Positions 8,797 through 17,000 of a stretch of 64,000 bases of DNA are shown here, in pieces. Position 1 is the first letter of the stretch. Each line of letters opens with the position of its first letter. The notes under the pieces were generated by a model. That model searched no databases. It was not told where the DNA came from and saw nothing but the letters and a program-made list of their open reading frames with translations. The translations under genes and the position numbers were made by a program. The stretch comes from Hyphomonas sp. (GTDB lineage Bacteria; Pseudomonadota; Alphaproteobacteria; Caulobacterales; Hyphomonadaceae), in the NCBI GenBank assembly GCA_016124495.1, contig WGNP01000007.1:124001-188000 (forward strand), written 5' to 3'.

Positions 8797-9123
8797 TCAG
8801 CCGCCGCTCTGACTGATGATCGCGCCTGTCTGCGCGTCAACCGTAACATGGACCTTGCGGCCGTCATCGGTCAGCCAGTCGATTTCGTAAACCGCGCCGC
8901 CGGAGCCCTGCGAATAGAGATCGGCGCCCAGCTGGTAACCTCCATACTCGCGCTTGAGCGACTGGAAGATCCTGCTGAGGGGAACGGTGCGACCTTCCTT
9001 GACCGCTTCGCGCGCTTCGCCCGGCGAAAATTGGTTGCCCCAGCCCTGGTCCTGGCCCTGCGCGAGTGCGGTGGGCGCTTGCATCAGGCCGAGAACGGCG
9101 AGGAGAGCGAGGGTGCGTTTCAT
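8797..9123 (-). CDS. Secreted PepSY-domain protein
   Basis: Small exported protein of 108 residues. The signal peptide is MKRTLALLAVLGLMQAPTALAQ, cleaved after about residue 21. It is followed by a single PepSY domain (LSRIFQSLKREYGGYQ and YEIDWLTDDGRKVHVTVDAQTG). PepSY domains are thought to inhibit proteases or buffer periplasmic signalling. I chose the ATG at 9123 because GGAG lies six bases before it and the signal peptide then starts correctly; the open frame reaches back to 9249 but that part is unconserved. It heads the regulator/kinase/ccm block, so it is probably an accessory or target of that two-component system. Confidence 0.85.
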   Translation of the reverse strand: MKRTLALLAVLGLMQAPTALAQGQDQGWGNQFSPGEAREAVKEGRTVPLSRIFQSLKREYGGYQLGADLYSQGSGGAVYEIDWLTDDGRKVHVTVDAQTGAIISQSGG

Positions 9124-9305
9124 GAGGCTCCATATGCTGGCAAGGCTCTGAACGTTAAGTGAATGGCGCAGTTCAGCTGCAGTCAGCCTGCGAACGCTCT
9201 CATCTTCCGGCTGACAATGCGCGAGAACTGCCAAGCCGCGCCGCCCCACGAAACCTTGAATATTATGACTTTAAAATCACCTGCGGCGGCGCTGCAAGAC
9301 AGGCG

Positions 9306-10163
9306 TCAGCGCCCTTCGGCCCATTTCTTCAGACCTTCATCGCGCGGGTCGCTCAGCACGATCTCGATTCGGACATAGAGGTCGCCCGGCGGGGTGATTT
9401 GTACGCCCTTGCCTTTGAGTCGCAGCTGCGCGCCGGTGTTGGTTGCGGCCGGCACCTTGAGCGAGACCGGGCCCGAGGGCGTGCGCACCTCGACCGTGCC
9501 GCCGAGTACCGCCGTGCGCAGGTCGACGCTCAGCGCCATCCGCAGGTCCTTGCCATCGCGGGTCCAGACCGGGCTCGCCGCCACATCCACTTCCAGTAAG
9601 GCATCGCCCGGCGCGCCGCCGGACGGCGATGCCTGGCCCTGGCTCTTCAGCCGCAATGTCTGGCCGCTGGTGATGCCGGCCGGGATGTTCACGTCCAGCG
9701 CGCTGCCATCCGCCATCGCCATGCGCCGCCGCGCGCCGGTGACCGCGTCCTCGAACGAAATCTCGACCCGGTAGCGCACGTCCCGGCCCTTTTGAGGGCC
9801 CGGATTGCGCCTCCTGGCGCTGCTGCCGAACATGCCGGAGAGAATGTCCTCGAACGGATCTCCCTGCGCGCCGAACGGGCTGGCGCCGCCTTCCCAGCGC
9901 CCGCCGCCACCCGCAGGTCCGCCGGAAAAACCCCTGGGATTTCCGTCGCCGTCAATTTCGCCGCGATCAAACTTCGCCCTCTTTTCCGCATCCCCCAGGA
10001 TCTCGAACGCGCCCGAGAGGCGTTTGAATTCCTCTTCCTTTGCCTTGTTGCCGGGGTGCTGGTCGGGGTGCAGCGTCTTGGCCCTGGCCCGGAACGCCTT
10101 CTTGATCTCGGCCTCAGTGGCCGAGCGGGGTACGCCCAGAATGGAATATGGATCGAGCGCCAA
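9306..10163 (-). CDS. DnaJ-class co-chaperone (CbpA-like)
   Basis: J-domain protein with an N-terminal J domain (DPYSILGVPRSATEAEI, HPD in TLHPDQHPG), a Gly/Phe-rich linker (residues about 75-125) and the two-barrel DnaJ C-terminal substrate domain (VEISFEDAVTGA, NIPAGITSGQTLRLKSQG). The Cys-rich zinc module of true DnaJ is absent, so it is CbpA-type. It would stimulate an Hsp70 in the cytoplasm. An ATG at 10235 is in frame, but the extra 24 residues are unlike the family. A TTG at 10163 has GGGAG eight bases upstream and gives MALDPYSILG, so I prefer it; the longer form remains possible. Confidence 0.87.
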   Translation of the reverse strand: MALDPYSILGVPRSATEAEIKKAFRARAKTLHPDQHPGNKAKEEEFKRLSGAFEILGDAEKRAKFDRGEIDGDGNPRGFSGGPAGGGGRWEGGASPFGAQGDPFEDILSGMFGSSARRRNPGPQKGRDVRYRVEISFEDAVTGARRRMAMADGSALDVNIPAGITSGQTLRLKSQGQASPSGGAPGDALLEVDVAASPVWTRDGKDLRMALSVDLRTAVLGGTVEVRTPSGPVSLKVPAATNTGAQLRLKGKGVQITPPGDLYVRIEIVLSDPRDEGLKKWAEGR

Positions 10164-10580
10164 AACCGGGGCTCCCTGCCGCGAAATCTCTTGCTGACAT
10201 ACAAGTAAGGTGATCCGGGCCCGATTGAAAGCCATGGACCGGTGCGGCCATCCAGCCCAATCCCGGGCACACGCGGCTCGCTCAGCAGCGCCGGCGGCCA
10301 GGCGGTCTGGCCTCGCGCGCCGTGTTTCCAGACGGCCATGTCCATTTCATCAGGGGTATCCTCGCTCAGGCTGTTTCGATGGCCGTGAAGCCCACCCCGC
10401 CGCATACCCCACCGGATCGGAGCGGGCTGATTTGAAGCAGCCATTTCCCGATGCTTTGAATCGTCACGGTATCTTTATTGTCGCTCCCTCAGGAAATGTA
10501 GGCACAAGTGGTTTTCTTGCGCCTGCAAATCTGCCATCACCGCCCCGCAAGAACGGACTAGACTGAAAGAGAGAAACTCC
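10164..10580. other. Divergent intergenic region with no supported gene
   Basis: About 417 bases lie between the DnaJ-like start and the ParA-like start. Short open frames cross it on both strands, but none has a family signature, a convincing ribosome site or conserved-looking composition. It must contain promoters for both neighbours. The stretch around 10460-10500 is relatively AT-rich, but I cannot pick a confident -35/-10 pair. Confidence 0.5.
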
Positions 10581-11465
10581 ATGTCGGCCCGCGTTATCTC
10601 GATTGCCAATTCCAAGGGCGGGGTCGGCAAGACCACGACCTGTGTCAGTCTTTCCGAAGCCTTCGCGGCCGCCGGCATGCGCACGCTGGTGATCGACCTC
10701 GACACCCAGGCCAACGCCTCGCTGCTGATCTTCGGCCATGCCGGCGACGAACACCTGTTCCAGGCGATCAACGACTACGCGACGATCTCTGACTGGCTGC
10801 TGGAGAACTTCTTTGCCGGAGAGCAGCGCCGCCTCTCGGAATTCATTGTCACCAATGCCAGCGACGTCACCTTCAAGGGCAAGCCCCTGCCGCTGGACCT
10901 GATCCCCTCCTCGCCCCGCCTGCGCAAGACGGAACGAGAACTGATCTTCGAACTCACCGCCAAGGGCTACGCGATGGAGGCCCTGCAGAACCAGGTCGGC
11001 AGGCGCCTGCGCGACGACCTGAACCTGCTCAAGGCCGAATACGACGTCATCATTTTCGACTGTCCGCCCGGCATCTCAGTGATGACCGAAACCGTCCTCG
11101 CCGCCAGCCACCTGATCATTGTGCCCACGATCCCGGATTTCATGTCGACGCTCGGCCTTGACCTGTTCACGGGTGATATCATGAAGAACCTGCGGAACCG
11201 GGATATCGCCACGCTGCCCGTCGTGCTCGCTACGCGCTTCGACAACACGCCCCACCAGCAGGTTGTTCTCGGCGCCATGCGGGATGCGTCGAACGCCAAG
11301 GAAACCGAGTTCGCGATGTTCAAGACCATCATCCCGCTGAAATCGGGCTTCGCCTCCAACCCCATCGAGCTCGGCCCGGATCCCACGCTGCAGGCAAAGT
11401 GGCCGGGTGACGCGCTGAATATCATCGAAAGCCTGCTCGTCGAAGTCCGGGAGAAGCTCGCATGA
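10581..11465 (+). CDS. ParA/MinD-family ATPase
   Basis: Cytoplasmic P-loop ATPase of 294 residues. It has the deviant Walker A motif KGGVGKTTT, the switch I DTQAN and a Walker B-like VIIFDCPPG. It resembles stand-alone ParA-like ATPases that position cargo on the nucleoid or membrane rather than the chromosomal ParA next to parB, since no parB or parS is nearby. The next gene overlaps it by four bases (ATGA) and is probably the partner. Cargo is unknown. Lying just before the TIR locus is suggestive but not evidence of a shared role. Confidence 0.88.
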   Translation: MSARVISIANSKGGVGKTTTCVSLSEAFAAAGMRTLVIDLDTQANASLLIFGHAGDEHLFQAINDYATISDWLLENFFAGEQRRLSEFIVTNASDVTFKGKPLPLDLIPSSPRLRKTERELIFELTAKGYAMEALQNQVGRRLRDDLNLLKAEYDVIIFDCPPGISVMTETVLAASHLIIVPTIPDFMSTLGLDLFTGDIMKNLRNRDIATLPVVLATRFDNTPHQQVVLGAMRDASNAKETEFAMFKTIIPLKSGFASNPIELGPDPTLQAKWPGDALNIIESLLVEVREKLA

Positions 11466-11950
11466 GCTTTGGCGGCGGCCCCTCCGGATTCAACGCCATC
11501 AAGGCGCTGGTGGATTCCTCGGCGGATCTCCGAGCCGTCGCCGACAAGGACTGGGCGACCGCCGCTGGCCTCATCGTCAAGAAACTGCTGATCGCCGCCG
11601 GCCAGACCGGCGAAAGCCTGATCGCCCTGCGCGCCGCGGTCGGCGAGGAGATCTTCGAAGCCCAGCTGAAATCGCTGTCGCATCATCAGGCAAAACTGCT
11701 CGCCAAACGCCTCGACAGGTCGGTGGCGGACCTCGAAGTCTCCACCGCCCGCGCCGCCATCGGCCATATCCGCACGCTGCTGGTGCCTGCGCCGGCCGTG
11801 GAAGACAAGTCTGCTGAGCCGGAGGCAGGCATCACCGCAACTGATCCGCCTACGGATGAAAACGAAACCGTCACGGAAACCCCGGCGGACGATACGCCCC
11901 CTGCAAGTCCGAACCCCTACTTCGGCCGCAAGTCTTTTCGCACAGGTTGA
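11462..11950 (+). CDS. Unknown protein coupled to ParA-like ATPase
   Basis: Protein of 162 residues with no family I recognise. Residues 10-105 are mostly amphipathic alpha-helix with many Ala/Leu/Lys/Glu and no TM segment. Residues 108-150 are acidic and Pro/Thr-rich, probably disordered, and the end is basic (PYFGRKSFRTG). Its start overlaps the ATPase stop in an ATGA, so it is co-translated. By analogy with ParA partner proteins it may stimulate the ATPase through a basic terminus; that is inference only. Confidence 0.75.
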   Translation: MSFGGGPSGFNAIKALVDSSADLRAVADKDWATAAGLIVKKLLIAAGQTGESLIALRAAVGEEIFEAQLKSLSHHQAKLLAKRLDRSVADLEVSTARAAIGHIRTLLVPAPAVEDKSAEPEAGITATDPPTDENETVTETPADDTPPASPNPYFGRKSFRTG

Positions 11951-12201
11951 GCCTCGCTCATCCCTGAGCGGGCGCCCAAGATCTGCAATCAGTCGAGAAC
12001 ACGCTGATCTCTCAGCCTGCGCACAATGCCTTCTGCGCCGCCCCGCGTCGTCTGCCGCGCGAGCCTGATGCCGATGTCGTGCACCGGTTCGAAGATCCTC
12101 ACGAGGAAGCGCGCCGGAGACGGATTTCCTTCCGGCCGCAACCCGAACGAAAACCTTGACGCAGAAGAACAGCCTGTGAAGGCCACAGACGCAGGCGATC
12201 C

Positions 12202-12990
12202 TCAGGCCTCGATCAGCTTCGCCCGCAAATCGGCTTGCAACGCGGCATCGACGTTCAGCACATCCACCAGATACCCATCCAGCGACCCCGCCCTGGCGTT
12301 GATCGCACCAAACGCCCGGTCGAGATACTTCAGGTGCACACCCATGAACGGGCGATAGACTTCCGCCGGCAGGTCCTTGCCAATCATCTGGTTGAAATAG
12401 GCCGCCGCCTCGGGCAGCCGCTGGTTCACGCCGACGGCCTCGTTGGTCAGGTCGTAGTCCGACCTCATATCGGCTTCGGACACGCCCAGAATGTGGTGCG
12501 TCAGTGCGCAGAGAATGCCCGTGCGGTCCTTGCCGGCAGCGCAGTTCACCAGCCCCGCCGCCTCGCCCGGCGCTTCGGACAACTTCACGAACCAGTCGCG
12601 GAACAGCGCCTGGTGGTGCGCCTTGAAGGGGGCCTTCTCGTAATACTCGGCCATCCACTCGTCGGCAGCCTCGGCATCGACGGTGACCTGTGTCAGGAAC
12701 CGCATATGCGGTGCCTCGCTCTCGCGCCCGCCATCGTGGGTGATCACCACCGGCGGATTGAACCGGCTTTTCTGCTTGTCGCGCTCATCGGGGCGCCGCA
12801 GGTCCGCCTGCACATGGATGCCGAGCGCGTCCATCCTGGCGAGTTCGTCCTCGCTCGCCTCGGCATGGTGGCCTGACCGGTACAGCCGCCCCATCCTCAC
12901 CCGCCCGCCAAACCGGCTGTCATACCCGCCGAAATCGCGGAAATTGCGGATCGTTTCAAAGGCGAGCAGGCGCGGGCGTTTGTTTGTCAT
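12202..12990 (-). CDS. Tyrosine-phosphatase-like protein (CX5R)
   Basis: Protein of 262 residues with the Cys-X5-Arg phosphatase loop NCAAGKDRTG and the upstream RNFRDFGGY motif typical of the bacterial tyrosine/lipid phosphatase family (Y_phosphatase3, LipA/MptpB-like). These act on phosphotyrosine or phosphoinositides through a Cys-phosphate intermediate. No signal peptide is visible. The ATG at 12990 follows a GGGGG run at good distance and matches the family start; the frame extends to 13053. It is transcribed away from the RyR-domain gene across a 113-bp gap. The substrate cannot be told from sequence. Confidence 0.85.
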   Translation of the reverse strand: MTNKRPRLLAFETIRNFRDFGGYDSRFGGRVRMGRLYRSGHHAEASEDELARMDALGIHVQADLRRPDERDKQKSRFNPPVVITHDGGRESEAPHMRFLTQVTVDAEAADEWMAEYYEKAPFKAHHQALFRDWFVKLSEAPGEAAGLVNCAAGKDRTGILCALTHHILGVSEADMRSDYDLTNEAVGVNQRLPEAAAYFNQMIGKDLPAEVYRPFMGVHLKYLDRAFGAINARAGSLDGYLVDVLNVDAALQADLRAKLIEA

Positions 12991-13103
12991 GCCCCCGAGG
13001 TAAATCGCACCCGCCCGTCCGTCCAGTGACATTGCAGTGTCACGCAGGGGCAAGCAGCAAACGCCCCCTTGCCCCCCGCGCGCAATCCCCCGAAACTTCA
13101 GCC

Positions 13104-13457
13104 ATGTCTCTCCCGCCCGACCATCTCGACGCCGTCGCCCGCACCGTCCATGAAGCCCTCCGCGCCTGGGCTGCGGCGCATGGCCAGCGAGACATCCCCG
13201 CCTGGGACGAGGCGCCGGACTGGATGCACGCCTCCACCCGCGAGAGCGTCCGGCACGCCCTCGAACACGACGCCCCGGACGGGCGCACGCAACACGACCA
13301 ATGGCTATCCCAGAAAGCCCGCGACGGCTGGACCCTCGGTCCTGTCAAGGACGCCGCCGCCAAGACCCATCCGCTGATGGTGCCCTACGATGACCTCCCC
13401 GAATGGGAACGCCGCAAGGACGCCCTGATCAACGCCCTCGCCCGCGCCCTCGTCTGA
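13104..13457 (+). CDS. Small RyR-domain protein
   Basis: Protein of 117 residues that is essentially one RyR domain, the repeat first named in ryanodine receptors. Visible signatures are IPAWDEAPDWMHASTRESV, WLSQKARDGWTLGPVKD and THPLMVPYDDLPEWERRKD. Prokaryotic RyR domains have been proposed to sense nucleotides made in conflict or stress signalling, and they occur beside TIR and related genes. I chose the ATG at 13104, where homology begins; the frame runs back to 12984. It converges on the DUF1353 gene (9 bases between stops) at the end of the TIR operon. Domain call firm, role inferred. Confidence 0.85.
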   Translation: MSLPPDHLDAVARTVHEALRAWAAAHGQRDIPAWDEAPDWMHASTRESVRHALEHDAPDGRTQHDQWLSQKARDGWTLGPVKDAAAKTHPLMVPYDDLPEWERRKDALINALARALV

Positions 13458-13466
13458 AGCCGTGCC

Positions 13467-14063
13467 TCAGACAGAAGCTGTCTTCCCGCGCTTCGGCTTG
13501 GGCGGCGCCCAGCTGATATCCGTACTGCCATAGGGCGGGTCGACCGGATCGCCGGACTCGGCGTCCACGAACTTCCAGTCATCCTTCAGTCCGTACCCGC
13601 CGCCGCCGAAAAGTCGCACCATCCGGTACATCACCGAGCGCCGGAATCCCGGCACGCCGGCATCCTTCATCGCGTTGAGGAACAACCGGTCAGCCAGCCG
13701 ACGCGCCTTCTTCTGGCCGATGGCATAGAGATAGTCATGCAGCACCGCGGCCGGCGCATGCCGCCCGAACGGCTGTACGATGAAATGGAAGATCGACGGG
13801 ATCGACGCAAAGTCCGTCACGAAGCCGAGCGGCACCTCTACCGTGACGTCCACTCCATGGACCGGATGCACATAGGCATACGGCCGCGTCACCACCGCCA
13901 GCGTGCGCCCCTGCTTCTCCATGTCCGACAGGATCGCCACCGCCACCATGTGACGGCGCGCTTCGTTCTTTCCGACATGCGTGGCGCGGCGAACGGCTTC
14001 CAGCCCCTCCTCGCCCAGCGCCTCAAGGCGCTCCGTACCGGCAGACCTGTCAATGAACGGCAT
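13467..14063 (-). CDS. DUF1353 protein
   Basis: Protein of 198 residues with the DUF1353 core: VPLGFVTDFASIPS, HAPAAVLHDYLYAIGQKKAR, DRLFLNAMKDAGVP and VMYRMVRLFGG. The family is widespread in phages and bacterial mobile regions and has no established function; conserved His/Asp (LHDYLY) suggests a hydrolase-like or metal site. ATG at 14063 has GAAGG six bases upstream, better than the GTG at 14078. It is 24 bases downstream of the giant protease gene and is probably the last gene of the TIR operon. Confidence 0.8.
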   Translation of the reverse strand: MPFIDRSAGTERLEALGEEGLEAVRRATHVGKNEARRHMVAVAILSDMEKQGRTLAVVTRPYAYVHPVHGVDVTVEVPLGFVTDFASIPSIFHFIVQPFGRHAPAAVLHDYLYAIGQKKARRLADRLFLNAMKDAGVPGFRRSVMYRMVRLFGGGGYGLKDDWKFVDAESGDPVDPPYGSTDISWAPPKPKRGKTASV

Positions 14064-14087
14064 CGCGCCTTCTCCCACTCACCCGCC

Positions 14088-17000
14088 TTACGCCAGCCCG
14101 AACGCGGCGGCATTCGCCGCCGGCACCACGCCGTCCGCTTCGCCCGTCAACTCCAGCTGTTTTGCAATCAGCGCCCGCTGCGTCTGGTAACCAAAGTCCC
14201 CGTCCGCCGTCACGCCGAGCGCCGCCTGTAACATCTTCACCGTCTCGCCCTGGCTGCCCCGGCGCAACTTCAGGAACCGCGTGTCGCCCCCCGCCGCGCC
14301 GAGGTGTTCGGAGGCGAGGCGCATCTCCCTCGCCGTCATCAGGACATATGTGAAAGCAGTGCCGTCTTCCGGCGTTTTCACAACATGCTTCTTGCCGTCC
14401 ACAGATGAGACCTCCGGCTTCGGCGCAAGCCCCGCCGCCATCCTGAAGCTCGCCCAGTAACCCGTCGGCGTATCCCGCGACTCCGGCGTCATCACAGACC
14501 CCTTTACCACCTGGCAACCCGCCGAATAATGATCCGCGCCCCAGTTCACCCGCGCGCCGAGCCCGGCATGGATGTTATCCCAGATTCCTATCTCCCTGCC
14601 CGAATCGGTCGCCGTGTCCCAGCGTACATTGCTGCTCCGGAAGCTCAGCTCCGGGCTTGCCAGCCGCATCACGCACAGGCGGGATTTCTGCCGGAACGCG
14701 CCCGGCTGGCGTGTCTTGCCGCCATTCGCATGCGTGCCCACGACATGCTGGTACACGCCGGGCGGCAACATGTTGGCCCCGTCACCGATTTTCTTATCAG
14801 CGCGCACCTGCACCGAGTTCCACAGATACCCCACGGCCGGCACGGTCGATCCGGGGCACAGCCAGATCAGGTCCGTTTCCCGGTCCCAGACGCCCATCAC
14901 GCAGTTATAGCCCACATGGTTCGGCTCGGTTTCGGCAATCGGCAGCTGCCCGCTAAACTCCGCAGGTGCCCCTTCGGGCGGCAAAGTTTTTGGCGCCGCT
15001 CCGCGAATGCCGAACAGGACCCGCCGGCTCCAGTTCGCGCCCACCGGCGTCGAGGCAAAGGCAAGCGCCTGACGTAGGACCGCGCCGCTGAACGGGAAAC
15101 TCATGCCATTGTTCAGATCGATCGGAAGGTGTGCAAGATGCTTCGTGTCTGGATGGTCGGCCAGCGCCGGCCACTGCGCCTTCGGCTTCGGATTCAGCCC
15201 GCTGAAGGGCGCGACGCTGCCGGACTCCAGCGTATGCACGTCCATGCTCTCATAGCCGGTCTCAGCCGTGTCGCGCCGCCCGTCCATGTTCTCGAAGAAG
15301 GCGGCATCATCTTCCGGCACAACTTCGATGCGGGCGGCAGAAGCCGTGCCCGGTTGCAGAGGGGCAGGCGCGGGTGACACATCAGGCGCCGCAGGTGCCG
15401 GTTCGGATGCAGGCTCCGGCGCTGGCGCAACGGGCGGCGTCAACGGCGCAGCCACAACCGGCTTCGCCGCCGGGACATCCGCCTTCTCCGCCCGCACCGC
15501 TGCGATGATCGCCTGTATCCACAGGCCCTCATTAGCCTTGTAGCTTTCGTTCGGCTTTCGCATCCGTCCCAGTGGTTCATCCGTGGTCGAATGATGTATG
15601 CCGATCAATTTAAGCGACGAGGTGCTGAGCACGGGGCTACCTGAATTTCCGGGCTCGGTCGGTGCCCGGTAATGGATACGCACCGGCTGAGGCGTCGCCT
15701 TGGCCGCCGGGTTTTTCAGCTCATGGTCGATGATGTAATTGTGCTCGAACGTGATCTCCAGCCCGCGCCCGTTCGGATGACCCACAACGAACACGCGCGG
15801 CGCCCGTAACGGCGCGTCCTTGTCCGCCTGCCCTGTCTGCGTGCTATGGCGCAGCGGCAGCGAATCCTGGATTTCCAGCTCGCCCAGCAGCCCCTCCGGC
15901 TGCTTGTGCAGGCGAAGGATCGCGCAGTCATGGGTCTTGCTGTCCGAGCGCCAGAAGATTTCCGATACCCGGTAGATTTCATCCGGGTTCAGGTCTTCGA
16001 AGAATATGCAGGCCTCGGCCGAGCGGATCGACGCGCCAGCATAGCTCTTCTCATCGCACACCACATGGTCATTGGTCAGGAAAACATACTCGTTCGCCAG
16101 CGCCGGGTGAACATGGCGCCCATGCAGCAGGAAACCCGTGCCCACAGCCCGCCCGTTCGGCGCGCACACCTTGCCCACCGCCTGGGACAGCTTGAGCACC
16201 TTGCGGATATCCGCCGCGGGCATGGCCTTCACGCCGTCAAGCAGCGCCTCCAGCTCGTCCGCCTCCGGCCCGGCCGTCTCCGCCATGGCCTCGATCTCGT
16301 CGATGCTCAGCGACACCGTGGCCATCGAGCGCATCGCCAACTGCGCCATCTGGCGCACGATATGGCTCAGCGCCGTGTTAGCTTTCGGATCAATGCCCCA
16401 CATTTCCACCAGCTGCCGGCGGGTTGCGTTCAGCGCGAAGGGCTTCTCTTTCGCCTTTTCCAGATATGCCGTGTAATGAGCAATCGCCTCGGCTTCACGC
16501 CCGAGGTAGAGCGCTGCGTCGCCCGCATTTGCCAGCTCCCAGTCAGAACCCGAGCCGCCCTTCTTCGCCGCCTTCAGGATGGCGCGCGCCCATTTTGCCG
16601 CATCCGCCTTCTTGCCCAACGTGATGCCGCGCGCCTGCGCAGCCCGCATCAGGCCAAGGAGGTTCACCTGATGGAATTCCGGGTCCGGCTGCGCCGACTG
16701 CATCGTCGCGGCCATGCCCTGCATGTAGAACGCATACGACCGCTCGAAGGCGAGACGCGTCGCCTCGTTCACCTCTTTCGCGCGCACCGCCCGCTGCTTC
16801 CAGATCCGCCCCTGCAGGCCAAGGCAGTCCGAGAGTAGCCCAGGGTCATTCTCGAAATCCTTGCCCGCAAGCTGGATCGCCCTGGTCAGGAACGCCTCGG
16901 CCACCATCGGCGGCAGCGGGTCGCCCTGCTCCGCCCGCGCCAGATCCGCCAGGCTCGGCGCGCCGTTCATTTCCACATCAGCCGATGCCCCGAAATAGTG

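Noticed and set aside
10210-10566. Plus-strand open frame of 118 codons between DnaJ-like and ParA-like genes
   Set aside because: No ribosome site, no motif, partly antisense to the DnaJ-like N-terminus.
11951-12201. Small minus-strand open frame (65 codons, 11989-12186) downstream of the phosphatase
   Set aside because: A weakly DUF1127-like C-terminal pattern is visible, but no ribosome site and too short to support.
10967-12658. Long minus-strand open frame of 563 codons spanning ParA-like, its partner and the phosphatase end
   Set aside because: Arg/Ala/Gly-rich translation without motifs, crossing three supported genes; GC-bias shadow.
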